Source: Salinispora oceanensis
Lineage (GTDB): Bacteria; Actinomycetota; Actinomycetes; Mycobacteriales; Micromonosporaceae
DNA length: 64,000 nt
Direction of reading: 5' to 3'
Assembly (NCBI RefSeq): GCF_000383575.1
Contig: NZ_KB911579.1
Span: forward strand, 2,884,523-2,948,522
Part shown: positions 29,443-40,076 of the stretch, one piece after another
How positions within the stretch are numbered: position 1 is the stretch's first letter
Layout of the letters: every line of letters starts with the position of its first letter
Notes under the pieces: generated by a model
Database searches by the model: none
The model's input: the letters and a program-made list of their open reading frames with translations, nothing else
What the model was told of the DNA's origin: nothing
Made by a program: the position numbers and the translations under genes

Positions 29443-29470
29443 GTTCTTGCGCTGACGGGAAAGTTCTTGC
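29443..29470. promoter_or_regulatory. GTTCTTGC direct repeats near the regulator start
   Basis: The octamer GTTCTTGC occurs at 29443-29450 and 29463-29470, exactly 20 bases apart (two helical turns). The pair lies just upstream of the LacI-type gene, a good place for autoregulation. Confidence 0.45.
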
Positions 29471-29675
29471 AGTCGTGCGTTCCGAGGCTGCTAACCCGGG
29501 CCGAGGCCGGCGTGTGGGCGGTCTGCGCCGAGGAGACCGCATCGAGCAGCGTCAACGCAGCGGGGGTCCTGGCGGCCGGGGGGTGGCGGCCGATGGCCGG
29601 CCGATGCCTGGGCCTGCCGTTTTGTCGCGCAAGCCCGGCATGAGAGGAGTCTAGATGACAAGATGGCCCCGGTTG

Positions 29676-29726
29676 TTGCAAGACCGTTCGCAAAGGGTTT
29701 CTAACTTAGAAAACTCTTGCTAGTGT
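29676..29726 (+). promoter_or_regulatory. malE promoter/operator region
   Basis: TTGCAAGA (29676-29683) and TCGCAAAG (29688-29695) form two half-sites. A further CTTGC at 29716-29720 lies just before TAGTGT (29721-29726), a possible -10. The ribosome-binding site AGGAG is at 29751-29755. The roughly 340-base gap between the two divergent genes contains no other gene that I can support. Confidence 0.45.
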
Positions 29727-29760
29727 CCCGCCGACACCGGCAGGCAATCTAGGAGCGAAC

Positions 29761-31062
29761 ATGCGTCGCACAGCCAAGGGAGTCGCCGTACTCGCCTCCG
29801 CCGCCCTTGCTCTGACCCTCGTCGCCTGTGGCGAGGACGAGCAGAGCGCGGGGGAAGGGTCAACGACCGACCCCGCAGCCATGAAGGCCGAGCTGACCTG
29901 GTGGGACACCTCGGACCCGAAGAACGAGGGTCCGGTTTTCCAGGAGCTGATCGCCAAGTTCAACCAGGCCTATCCGAACGTGAAGATCAATTATCAGTCG
30001 GTCCCGTTCGGTGAGGCACAGAACCAGTTCAAGACGGCAGCACAGGCCGAGACCGGCGCGCCGGACATCTTGCGGGCGGAGGTGGCCTGGGTTCCGGAGT
30101 TCGCCTCGCTGGGCTACCTCTACGCGCTGGACGGCTCCGAGCTGCTCGCCGACGAGTCGGACTTCCTGGCTACTCCGCTCGCCTCGAACAAGTACGACGG
30201 CAAGACCTACGGCGTCCCGCAGGTAACCGACACGCTCTCGCTGATGTACAACAAGAAGCTGTTGGCCGAGGCGGGTGTCGCCGCCGCGCCGACGACCTGG
30301 GCCGACCTGAAGACCGCCGCCCAGGCCGTCAAGGAGAAGACCGGCGCGGACGGCCTCTACCTCAATCCGGAGGGCTACTTCCTGCTGCCGTTCCTCTACG
30401 GCGAGGGCGGGGACCTGGTGGATGTCCCGGCCAAGAAGATCGTCGTCGGCTCGGACCAGAACGTGACCGGGCTGAAGATCGCCAAGGATCTGATCGACAG
30501 TGGCGCGGCGGTCGCGCCGCCCGCGACGGACTCCTACGGAACCATGATGACCCTCTTCAAGGAAGAGAAGGTCGCAATGATCATTAATGGTCCCTGGGAG
30601 GTCAACAACGTCTCGCAGGCTCCGACCTTCGGCGGCGTGGAGAACCTCGGCATCGCCCCGGTCCCCGGCGGCTCGGCCCGGGCCGGCGGTCCGGTCGGCG
30701 GGCACAACTACACCGTCTGGTCCGGTATGCCGGAGGAAAAGGTCGAGGCCGCAGTCGCCTTCGTGGCCTTCATGAGCTCCGCCGAATCACAGGCATTTCT
30801 CGCTGAGAAGCTCGGGTTGCTGCCGACGCGCAAGTCGGCCTACGAACTCGACGCGGTACGGAGCAATCCGATCGTGGCCGCGTACCAGCCGGCCGTTGAG
30901 GCCGCGGTCAGCCGCCCCTGGATCCCCGAGGCCGGCCAGTTCTTCGAACCGCTGGACCAGATGGCCACCGAGGTCCTGATCCAGAACCGGGACCCGAAGG
31001 AGTCGCTCGACGAGGTCGCGAAGAGGTACCAGGCGGAGGTCGTCACCGCGTACGGCTTCTGA
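29761..31062 (+). CDS. malE: Maltose/maltodextrin-type ABC substrate-binding lipoprotein
   Basis: A 433-residue extracellular binding protein. The signal peptide (MRRTAKGVAVLAS) ends in a lipobox LVAC with the lipid-modified Cys at residue 23, so it is anchored in the membrane. The mature part is a family 1 solute-binding protein: AELTWWDTSDPKNEG opens it, and MIINGPWEVNN is typical of maltose/trehalose binders. The C-terminal RSNPIVAAYQPAVEAAVSRP segment also fits. Specificity for maltodextrins is inferred from the GH13 and LacI neighbours. Start ATG 29761 has AGGAG five bases upstream. Confidence 0.92.
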   Translation: MRRTAKGVAVLASAALALTLVACGEDEQSAGEGSTTDPAAMKAELTWWDTSDPKNEGPVFQELIAKFNQAYPNVKINYQSVPFGEAQNQFKTAAQAETGAPDILRAEVAWVPEFASLGYLYALDGSELLADESDFLATPLASNKYDGKTYGVPQVTDTLSLMYNKKLLAEAGVAAAPTTWADLKTAAQAVKEKTGADGLYLNPEGYFLLPFLYGEGGDLVDVPAKKIVVGSDQNVTGLKIAKDLIDSGAAVAPPATDSYGTMMTLFKEEKVAMIINGPWEVNNVSQAPTFGGVENLGIAPVPGGSARAGGPVGGHNYTVWSGMPEEKVEAAVAFVAFMSSAESQAFLAEKLGLLPTRKSAYELDAVRSNPIVAAYQPAVEAAVSRPWIPEAGQFFEPLDQMATEVLIQNRDPKESLDEVAKRYQAEVVTAYGF

Positions 31063-31116
31063 TCCACCCGCCGGCGGGCAGAGGCCGGCGACGATTCGTC
31101 CCTCGGCATCCGGCCG

Positions 31117-31143
31117 GGCCGGCGACCGCTCCGGTCGCCGGCC
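31117..31143 (+). other. Stable hairpin between malE and malF
   Basis: Perfect 12-bp stem GGCCGGCGACCG/CGGTCGCCGGCC with a three-base loop, without a T tract, in the 111-base gap. It probably protects the malE mRNA or partly ends transcription, so that more binding protein than permease is made. Confidence 0.55.
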
Positions 31144-31173
31144 GGTCGGCTCACCTACTGGAGCTCAGCTGAT

Positions 31174-32187
31174 ATGCGCACCGTGACCGCCGCGCCAGCG
31201 TCCGCGCCGCCGGACCGTCGCCCCACCCGCCCGTCTCGACTTCGTCGTAGCTGGGACCGGAACTGGTACGCCTGGGCGATGGTCCTGCCGGTGGTGATCG
31301 TCCTGGCAGTCTTGATCTTTTACCCGCTCGGCCGGGGAATCTGGCTCTCCTTCACCAACCTCAACGAGGCCAACCAGGTGGCGGAGATCTGCACCAAGTC
31401 GATCACCGGCGGTGAGGTCTGCGAGGAGAACCCCAACCGGTGGCAGTATGTGGGTCTGGACAACTACGTCCGGGTCCTCACGGGCCAGGTTGGCCGGTTC
31501 TGGGAGTGGACCGGGATCACCCTGATCTGGACCTTCGTCGGTGTCGCCTTCCACTATGGTCTCGGGCTTGGCCTCGCCATCCTGCTCAACCGCCCGATCC
31601 GTGGCCGTGGCCTCTACCGGGTGCTGCTGGTGCTGCCGTGGGCGGTGCCGGCCTTCGTCAGCGCCTTCGCCTGGAAGTTCATCTTCAACGAGCGCTTTGG
31701 CCTGGCGAACTCGCTGCTCACCGGGCTCGGGGTCGACCCGCTCCCGTGGTTCTCCGAACGGTGGACGTCACTGTTCACCGCGATCGTCACCAACGTCTGG
31801 CTCGGCGTGCCGTTCATGATGGTGGCGCTGCTCGGCGGGCTGCAGACCATTCCCGGTGAGCTCTACGAGGCGGCGGAGATCGACGGCGCGTCGCCGTGGC
31901 AGCGGTTCCGGGCCATCACGATGCCGGGTCTGCGGTCGACCAGCATGACCGTGATCCTGCTCGGCACCATCTGGACGTTCAATCTCTTCCCGGTCATCTT
32001 CCTGGTGACCGAGGGAGAGCCGGCTGGAGAGACCGAGATCCTGGTGACCGGCGCGTACCGGGCCGCCTTCGAGGGCATTCGCAACTACTCGCTCGCCTCC
32101 ACGTACGGCGTGTTGATTCTCTCCATTCTCTTGGTCTTCTCCGTGTTCTACCGGCGGGCACTGCGTAAGCAAGGCGAGGTGTGGTGA
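31174..32187 (+). CDS. malF: Maltose-type ABC transporter permease (MalF)
   Basis: A 337-residue inner-membrane permease with about six membrane segments after a basic N-terminus. It has the short periplasmic loop with CTKSITGGEVCEENPN after the first segment. The cytoplasmic coupling motif reads EAAEIDGASPWQRFRAITMPG, which contacts the ATPase. There is no large P2 loop as in E. coli MalF, the usual Gram-positive form. Its stop overlaps the malG ATG by one base. No ATPase gene follows, so the transporter probably uses a shared MsiK-type ATPase encoded elsewhere. Confidence 0.93.
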   Translation: MRTVTAAPASAPPDRRPTRPSRLRRSWDRNWYAWAMVLPVVIVLAVLIFYPLGRGIWLSFTNLNEANQVAEICTKSITGGEVCEENPNRWQYVGLDNYVRVLTGQVGRFWEWTGITLIWTFVGVAFHYGLGLGLAILLNRPIRGRGLYRVLLVLPWAVPAFVSAFAWKFIFNERFGLANSLLTGLGVDPLPWFSERWTSLFTAIVTNVWLGVPFMMVALLGGLQTIPGELYEAAEIDGASPWQRFRAITMPGLRSTSMTVILLGTIWTFNLFPVIFLVTEGEPAGETEILVTGAYRAAFEGIRNYSLASTYGVLILSILLVFSVFYRRALRKQGEVW

Positions 32188-33131
32188 TGAGCCAGTCGAC
32201 CAGCTCCGGGATGGCCGCGTCCACGGCGGGGACACCGGCGGCCCCGATCAGGGCCGGGGCCACGCCGACCGCCCGGGCCGAGACCACGCGGCGTGCTGGC
32301 CGTAGCCGGCGTAGCCCGGCGACGTCGCTGCTGCTGCACGGGACCTTGATCGTCGCGTCGCTGGTCGCGATCGGTCCGATCGTCTGGGTGCTGCTCTCCT
32401 CCTTCAAGCCCGGGTACGCGGTGCAGAGCACCGACCTGACCCTGGTCCAGGATCCGACCCTGGCGAACTACCGCTACGTGCTTTTCGACACCAGCTTTCT
32501 GCGGTGGCTGCTGAACTCGGTGATTGTGGCCGCCGGCACGATGGGGATCGGCATCTTCCTCTCGGCGACCACCGGTTACGCCGTTTCCCGGTTCAACTTC
32601 CCGGGCCGCCGTCCGTTGATGATGGTCTTCCTGGTCACCCAGATGTTTCCGGTGGCCATCCTGATCGTGCCGATTTACACGATCATGGCGCGGCTCGGGT
32701 TGATCAACACGTTGCCGTCACTGGTGATCGCCTACCTGACCATCGCCGTTCCGTTCTGCTCCTGGATGCTGAAGGGCTACTTCGACTCCATCCCCACCTC
32801 GCTGGACGAGGCGGCGGCGCTGGACGGCTGCGGCCCGTTCGCCACCTTCTGGCGGGTGGTATTGCCGCTGGCCCGTCCGGCCGTGGCGGTCACCGCCTTT
32901 TACACCTTCCTCACCGCGTGGGGGGAGGTCGCGTACGCGTCGGCCTTCATCCAGACCGACAACCAGTTCACCCTGGCGTACGGGCTTCGGCAGTTCGTGC
33001 CGCAGTACAACCCGCAGTGGGAGTACCTAACGGCGGCGGCGGTGCTGGTGACGATCCCGGCCGGGCTGGTCTTCCTGGTCGCCCAACGGCACCTGGTCTC
33101 GGGTCTGACCGCGGGTGGTACGAAGGGCTGA
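32187..33131 (+). CDS. malG: Maltose-type ABC transporter permease (MalG)
   Basis: A 314-residue permease partner of MalF. It has a long polar Thr/Arg-rich N-terminus and about six membrane segments. The coupling motif EAAALDGCGPFATFWRVVLP is conserved. The C-terminal HLVSGLTAGGTKG ending is typical of MalG. ATG 32187 overlaps the malF stop by one base and has AAGGCGAGG as ribosome-binding site; two in-frame GTGs at 32181 and 32184 are less likely. The transporter unit ends here. Confidence 0.93.
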   Translation: MSQSTSSGMAASTAGTPAAPIRAGATPTARAETTRRAGRSRRSPATSLLLHGTLIVASLVAIGPIVWVLLSSFKPGYAVQSTDLTLVQDPTLANYRYVLFDTSFLRWLLNSVIVAAGTMGIGIFLSATTGYAVSRFNFPGRRPLMMVFLVTQMFPVAILIVPIYTIMARLGLINTLPSLVIAYLTIAVPFCSWMLKGYFDSIPTSLDEAAALDGCGPFATFWRVVLPLARPAVAVTAFYTFLTAWGEVAYASAFIQTDNQFTLAYGLRQFVPQYNPQWEYLTAAAVLVTIPAGLVFLVAQRHLVSGLTAGGTKG

Positions 33132-33190
33132 GGCGCCGATCGACCGAGCCCCTCTACTACGACTCGTCGTTGTGGGGGAGGATAGGCCGC

Positions 33191-33532
33191 GTGGAAGCTC
33201 TACGACTCACCCTCCGTTACATACACCTGATCGGGTTCGCGCTGTTACTCGGTGGCGCGGTGGTGCAGTACCTCAAGGGCAGGTTCCGGATCAACCCGGC
33301 CATGCTCTGGGGTGCGACGCTCACGTTGCTGACCGGAATCGGCCTCTCCGCACCACTGCGGGACGGAGGTGAGCCGGATCCCGCGAAGCTCGTCACCAAG
33401 CTGTCGCTCGCGCTGCTCATCTTCGTCATGGTCTTCTTCTCCCGGAAGCGGGAAGCGGTCAATCGTGGACATTTCCTCGCGATCATCGGGCTGACCCTGG
33501 TCAACGCTGCGGTGGCGGTCTTCTGGCGGTAA
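33191..33532 (+). CDS. Hypothetical four-TM membrane protein
   Basis: A 113-residue hydrophobic protein with four membrane segments: YIHLIGFALLLGGAVVQYL, AMLWGATLTLLTGIGLS, LVTKLSLALLIFVMVFF and FLAIIGLTLVNAAVAVFW. Polar loops carry Arg and Lys. The N-terminal pair and overall layout resemble small actinobacterial integral membrane proteins of unknown function. GTG 33191 has GGGGAGGA eight bases upstream. It lies 59 bases after malG but probably is not part of that transporter. Confidence 0.7.
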   Translation: MEALRLTLRYIHLIGFALLLGGAVVQYLKGRFRINPAMLWGATLTLLTGIGLSAPLRDGGEPDPAKLVTKLSLALLIFVMVFFSRKREAVNRGHFLAIIGLTLVNAAVAVFWR

Positions 33533-33805
33533 CGTCCGACTGGGGGTACCTCCCCTGCACGAGGAACCCCTGCAGCGGAGAGTTCGTCCCACCCGCGCTC
33601 CCTTTGACCGGCATGTCGAGTGACCGAAAACCCCCAGGATCACGTCGGGGTAACAGGCACTCAACAGTCACGCATGATTGCCGGCCGGGGTAGGTGCCGG
33701 GGCGTACGCTCGGCGTCCGGAACGTGGGACACCGGCGGCACAATGCAGGCCGGTTCACAAGGGCTGCCACCGTGGTGGACGCGGTGCGCAACGGAAGGAG
33801 TCGTC

Positions 33806-34885
33806 TTGCGCTCGGTGCGTGGGATGCGGATCGCCTCAGTCTTCGCGGTGGGTGGCCTCGTGCTGGCCGCCTCCGCCTGCGGTGAGGCGCCCGAGGAGAA
33901 CAACGCCGGCAACGGCGGCGAGAAGTTCAGTGCCTGCATGGTGACCGACGTCGGCGGGATCGACGACAAGTCCTTCAACACCTCGGCCTGGCAGGGCTTG
34001 GAGGCAGCCAAGGCCGAGAACAAGGACATCGACATCAAGTACGTCGCGTCGAAGGCCGAGGCCGACTACGAGCCGAACCTGACGCAGTACGTCAACCAGG
34101 ACTGCGACTTCATCCTCGCCGTCGGTGGCCTGATGGGGGGCGCCACCGCCAAGATCGCGGAGGCGAACCCGGACCAGCAGTTCGGCATCGTGGACACGAA
34201 GTTGCCGCAGAGCAACGTCTACCCGATGCAGTTCGACACCGCCCAGGCCGGCTTCCTCGCCGGTTATCTGGCCGCCGGCTTCAGCCAGACCGGCAAGGTG
34301 GGCACCTACGGCGGCGAGAAGATCCCGCCGGTGACGATCTTCATGGACGGCTACGTCGACGGGGTCGACCACTACAACCAGGCCAAGGGGAAGGACGTCC
34401 AGGTCCTGGGGTGGGACAAGGCCAGCCAAGACGGCTCGTTCGCCAACAGCTTCGTCAAGCAGGACGAGGGCAAGAAGGTCAGTGACGCGCTGGTCGCCCA
34501 GGGCGCGGACATCATCATGCCGGTCGCCGGCGGTGCGGGCCTCGGCACCACCGCGGCGGCCCAGGCCTCCGGCGGCAAGTACAACACCATCTGGGTCGAC
34601 GTCGACGGCTGCGAGAGCACCTCGAACTGCCCGGCGATCATCACCACCGTGGTGAAGAACATCCCCGGCGCCGTTCAGGAGGCCGTGCTCAAGGCCGCCG
34701 CCGGCGAGAAGCTGGAGGCGAACCCGGGCTTCACGGGCACGCTGGCCAACGAGGGCGTCTCGCTCGCGCCGTACCACGATTTCGACAGCGAGATCCCGGC
34801 CGAACTGAAGGCCGAGGTCGACAAGCTGAAGGCGGACATCGCCGCTGGCCTGATCAAGGTTGAGTCGAAGTCCCAACCGCAGTGA
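33806..34885 (+). CDS. BMP family nucleoside-binding ABC lipoprotein
   Basis: A 359-residue substrate-binding lipoprotein of the basic membrane protein (PnrA/BmpA) family. The signal peptide ends in LAASAC, with lipid-modified Cys at residue 25. CMVTDVGGIDDKSFNTSAWQG is the family hallmark, and QYVNQDCDFILAVGGLMGG follows. Members bind purine or pyrimidine nucleosides. The neighbours (ABC genes, cytidine deaminase, thymidine phosphorylase, adenosine deaminase) support this. The likely start is TTG 33806, because AAGGAG (33795-33800) is five bases upstream; ATG 33824 gives the same mature protein. The frame stays open to 33620. Confidence 0.9.
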   Translation: MRSVRGMRIASVFAVGGLVLAASACGEAPEENNAGNGGEKFSACMVTDVGGIDDKSFNTSAWQGLEAAKAENKDIDIKYVASKAEADYEPNLTQYVNQDCDFILAVGGLMGGATAKIAEANPDQQFGIVDTKLPQSNVYPMQFDTAQAGFLAGYLAAGFSQTGKVGTYGGEKIPPVTIFMDGYVDGVDHYNQAKGKDVQVLGWDKASQDGSFANSFVKQDEGKKVSDALVAQGADIIMPVAGGAGLGTTAAAQASGGKYNTIWVDVDGCESTSNCPAIITTVVKNIPGAVQEAVLKAAAGEKLEANPGFTGTLANEGVSLAPYHDFDSEIPAELKAEVDKLKADIAAGLIKVESKSQPQ

Positions 34886-34954
34886 GCTGATGCCGGCTCG
34901 CCGTGGTGAGATGCTCTACCAAGCCGTTCGGCGAGCGGCACCGCACGACGATCC

Positions 34955-35041
34955 GGCCGCCTTGGCGCCACGGGACCTCCCGCTGGCGCCGGGGCGGCCG
35001 ATCGGCTCCACCACGAGTGTCGTTGCCGGCGTACCGGCAAC
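34955..35041 (+). other. Structured gap between the binding-protein gene and the ABC ATPase gene
   Basis: Two hairpins lie in this 192-base gap. One has outer arms GGCCGCC/GGCGGCC (34955-34999) and inner arms GGCGCC/GGCGCC. The other is a perfect 8-bp stem GTTGCCGG/CCGGCAAC with loop CGTA (35022-35041). As between malE and malF, they could favour higher expression of the binding protein. Confidence 0.45.
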
Positions 35042-35077
35042 TCCCCCGCACCATCGCTTCGTACCCGGGAGGTTGCG

Positions 35078-36669
<1,592 letters not shown>

Positions 36670-36673
<4 letters not shown>

Positions 36674-37983
36674 CCAACGCAGAGTCCGGCTCCCCGGACA
36701 AGGAACCGGCGACCGCGGACCAGGCGGCCAGGATGGCGGTCGACAACACCGAGCGAGCCGAGCCGACAAGTCAGCAGCCACCGGAGCGCCCCACGCTCGG
36801 GCGGCTCTTCGTGGCGAATCTCTGGGCCGCCAACACCTTCACGGTGACATTGCTGTCGCTGGTCCTGGCGATGATCGTCGGCGGCATCCTGATGATCGTC
36901 TCCGATCCGGACGTGCTGGCCACCTTCAGCTACATCACCGCCCGCCCGGCCGACGCCCTCAACGCCAGCTGGACGTTGGTCAGCGAGGCGTACGGGAACC
37001 TGTTCAAGGGCGCGGTCCTCGACCCGGACGCGGTCGGTCTCACCGCGGCGCTGAGCCCGATCTCGGAGACGCTGACCTACACCGCCCCGCTGGTCTTCAC
37101 CGGTCTCTCCGTGGCGCTCGCCTTCCGTGGCGGCCTGTTCAACATCGGTGCCCAGGGGCAGGCCACGATGGGCGTCATCGCGGCCGGGCTGGCCGGGTTC
37201 CTGCTGCCGCTGCCGGCCGGGCTGCACCTGCTCGTCGCGGTGTTCGCCGGTGCGGTCGGCGGTGCCGTGTGGGGTTTCATTCCGGGGATCCTCAAGGCCC
37301 GCACCGGTGCCCACGAGGTGATCAACACGATCATGCTCAACTACGTCGCGGGCTACTTCCTGGTGTGGCTGATCGTGCAGAACGGGGTTCAGGACCCGAA
37401 CCGTACGAATGCCATCAGCCGGCCGGTGGACGCCTCCGCGCAGCTTCCCCGGCTCTTCGGCGACAACCTGCGGGCGCACGCGGGAATCATCCTCGCCGTG
37501 CTGGCGACGTGGGCGGTCGCCTGGCTGCTGAACCGGTCGACCCTCGGCTTCGAGCTGCGGGCCGTGGGGAGCAACCCGGCGGCTTCCCGTACCGCCGGCA
37601 TCAGTGTCACCCGGACCTACGTGTTGGTCATGGTCTTCGCCGGCGCCCTGGCCGGCCTCGGCGGCTCGCAGATGGTGCTCGGCACCACCGCTGCCGCACT
37701 GACCCCGCTGGTCGTGGCCCAGATCGGCTTCGACGGAATTCTGGTGGCGCTGCTTGGCCGGGTGAAGCCGTGGGGCGTGTTGCTCGCCGCCCTGCTCTTC
37801 GGCGCGCTGCAGGCCGGCGGTAACCGGATGCAGTCGTACTCGGGCGTCTCGCTGGAACTGGTTACCGTGCTCCAGGCGCTGATCGTCATCTTCATCGCCG
37901 CACCGGCCCTGGTGAAGGCGATCTTCCAGCTTCGAGCCGCCCGGGCCGCCCGGCCGCAGACGAGCCTCGCGAAGGGCTGGTGA
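36670..37983 (+). CDS. Nucleoside ABC transporter permease 1
   Basis: A 437-residue membrane protein of the BPD_transp_2 (RbsC/LivH-like) class. The N-terminus of about 45 residues is polar. There are about ten hydrophobic segments. [19 protein letters not shown] and [18 protein letters not shown] are conserved in nucleoside permeases of this type, and [15 protein letters not shown] forms the coupling region. The start ATG 36670 overlaps the stop of the ATPase gene (ATGA). The stop overlaps the GTG of the second permease. All four transporter genes are tightly linked. Confidence 0.93.
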
Positions 37984-39269
37984 CGCGCATGTCCACCATG
38001 GCTGTTGACGACGTCGCGGTCGCCCCGGTCAACGAGGGGTTCTGGACCCGGGCCCGGAAGACCGGCCTGGTGCTGACCGCGCTCGGCCTGCTGGCGGTGC
38101 TGCTCTTCACCACGCTCGCCGCCAGTGAGCCGGCCCGGTTCACCCTCAGCGAGGATGCCAGCGGCGCCGCGTTGAAGATCAACGGAACGGTCGGCGCGGC
38201 CCTCTTCGGGGTGGTCGCCCTCGCCGCCGGTGTGGCGATTCTGGCCGGGCTGCCGAAGCGCTGGTTCACCCTCGTGCTCGGTGTCGGCCTGGTCGGCTTC
38301 GTGGTGAGCTTCCTCTGCTGGCAGGTCTCCACCGCGCCGGCCGGGCAGAACTTCATGCCCCTGGTCAACATCGTCCGGGGCACCTTCATCCTGGCTCTTC
38401 CGCTGATCTTCGGTGCGCTGGCCGGCGTGCTCTGCGAACGCTCCGGCGTGGTCAACGTGGCCATCGAGGGTCAGCTACTGATGGGGGCCTTCAGCGGTGC
38501 CCTCTTCGGCAGCCTCAGCGGCAACCTCTGGGTGGGCCTGGTCGCCGCGGCGGTCGGCGGCACCTTCATCTCGCTGCTGCTGGCGGTCTTCGCCATCCGC
38601 TACCTGGTGGACCAGGTGGTCATGGGGATCGTGCTGAACCTGCTCGCGGTGGGCATCACCGGCTTCCTCTACGAGCGGCTGATGCAGCCCGACCCGGCGA
38701 AGTACAACAGCGCCCCGCACTTCAGCAACTGGGAAATTCCGCTGCTGTCGGAGATCCCGGTGCTCGGGCCGGCGCTGTTCGCCGGCAACATCTTCCTCTA
38801 CCTGGGCCTTCTCCTGGTCCTGGTGATTCACATCGGCCTGTTCCGTACCCGGTGGGGCCTGCGTACCCGTTCGGTCGGTGAGCATCCGACCGCCGCCGAC
38901 ACCCTCGGCGTCCGGGTGCTGCGACTGCGCTACCGCAACGTGCTGCTGGCGGGGGCGGTCGCCGGCATCGGTGGTGCGTCATACACGCTCGCCCTCTTCT
39001 CGTTCACCAAGAACATGATCGGTGGCAAGGGCTTCATCGCCCTGGCGGCGCTGATCTTCGGCCGGTGGAGCCCGACCGGCGCGCTGCTCGCGGCGCTCTT
39101 CTTCGGCTTCGCCGACCAGCTCGCCACCTACCTGAGCGCGATCAACAGCGCCATTCCGAGTCAGTTCCTGGCGATGCTGCCGTACCTGGCGACGATCCTG
39201 GCGGTGGCGGGGCTGGTGGGTAGGGTCCGGGCGCCGGCCGCCGATGGAAAGCCGTACATCAAGGGTTGA
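37980..39269 (+). CDS. Nucleoside ABC transporter permease 2
   Basis: A 429-residue paralogous permease. It has an N-terminal extension with three membrane segments before the conserved core, where LPLIFGALAGVLCERSGVVN and VAIEGQLLMGAFSGALFGS mark the nucleoside-type family. The segment VDQVVMGIVLNLLAVGITG is also typical. GTG 37980 overlaps the previous stop and follows AAGGG; ATG 37989 is an alternative start. The partner permease and twin ATPase complete a heterodimeric importer. Confidence 0.93.
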   Translation: MTRMSTMAVDDVAVAPVNEGFWTRARKTGLVLTALGLLAVLLFTTLAASEPARFTLSEDASGAALKINGTVGAALFGVVALAAGVAILAGLPKRWFTLVLGVGLVGFVVSFLCWQVSTAPAGQNFMPLVNIVRGTFILALPLIFGALAGVLCERSGVVNVAIEGQLLMGAFSGALFGSLSGNLWVGLVAAAVGGTFISLLLAVFAIRYLVDQVVMGIVLNLLAVGITGFLYERLMQPDPAKYNSAPHFSNWEIPLLSEIPVLGPALFAGNIFLYLGLLLVLVIHIGLFRTRWGLRTRSVGEHPTAADTLGVRVLRLRYRNVLLAGAVAGIGGASYTLALFSFTKNMIGGKGFIALAALIFGRWSPTGALLAALFFGFADQLATYLSAINSAIPSQFLAMLPYLATILAVAGLVGRVRAPAADGKPYIKG

Positions 39270-39281
39270 TGGGGATACCAG

Positions 39282-39986
39282 ATGGAGCTCGACTGGGGGC
39301 GACTGCGCGCCGCCGCGACCGAGGTGATGCGGCACGCGTACGTGCCGTACTCGAAGTTTCCGGTAGGGGCGGCCGCCCTGGTTGATGATGGCCGCATCGT
39401 GGTCGGCTGCAACGTGGAGAACGCGTCGTACGGCATGGCGCTCTGCGCCGAGTGCGGGGTGATCTCTTCGCTGCACGCCACCGGTGGTGGGAGGATCGTC
39501 GCGCTCTCCTGCGTTGACGCCACCGGGGAGCCGCTGATGCCGTGCGGGCGGTGCCGGCAGCTGCTCTGGGAACACGGCGGCCCGGAGTGCCTGATCGAGG
39601 TTAAGAGCGGAGCGCTGCGGATGGCCGAGCTGCTGCCGCACGCCTTCGACGTGGCGGACCTGGAGGCGGTGACCGGGACGGACCCGGTTCCGGTAGTGCC
39701 GGAGCGGCTGGCTGCCTGGCGGGGGCGCGGGACGGTCTTCGTGCACCCGGACCTGTCGGCGGGGCAGCAGGTGTGGACGGCGTATTGGGAACGCTCGGCG
39801 GGGGAGGCCGGCGACGGCGACACCGGCGTTCTCGAGGAGGGGCCGAGCTGGGACGATCCAGCGGAGGCGATCACCTGGGGGCTGGCCCGGGTACCCCGGG
39901 TTGTGGTGGTGGACGCGGCTGGCACGATCTTCTGGGCGGGTGAGGGCGAGCCGCCGTTGGAGATCCCGATCCGGTGGCCGGGCTGA
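39282..39986 (+). CDS. cdd: Cytidine deaminase with extra C-terminal domain
   Basis: Converts (deoxy)cytidine to (deoxy)uridine. The N-terminal 130 residues are a standard tetrameric CDA: YVPYSKFPVGAAALVDDG, CNVENASYGMALCAECGV with the zinc Cys and catalytic Glu, and MPCGRCRQLLWE with the other two zinc Cys. About 100 further residues (from VVPERLAAWRGRGTVFVHP to the end) are not part of the usual enzyme. They look like a small alpha/beta domain with SWDDPAEAITWG and PRVVVVDAAGTIFWAG strands. I do not know its function. The gene lies 12 bases after permease 2, so uptake and deamination are probably co-expressed. Confidence 0.92.
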   Translation: MELDWGRLRAAATEVMRHAYVPYSKFPVGAAALVDDGRIVVGCNVENASYGMALCAECGVISSLHATGGGRIVALSCVDATGEPLMPCGRCRQLLWEHGGPECLIEVKSGALRMAELLPHAFDVADLEAVTGTDPVPVVPERLAAWRGRGTVFVHPDLSAGQQVWTAYWERSAGEAGDGDTGVLEEGPSWDDPAEAITWGLARVPRVVVVDAAGTIFWAGEGEPPLEIPIRWPG

Positions 39987-40076
39987 GCGTACGGGTCGAG
40001 GGTCGACCGACGGCGGGACACATCGGAGCGTGCGGGTGGCAGCCCGGGCTGAGAACGTGGGGGAGAGGGTTAGTTC

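Noticed and set aside
33620..33805. N-terminal extension of the BMP lipoprotein
   Set aside because: A lipoprotein signal peptide begins only at 33806-33824, directly after AAGGAG; anything upstream would bury it.
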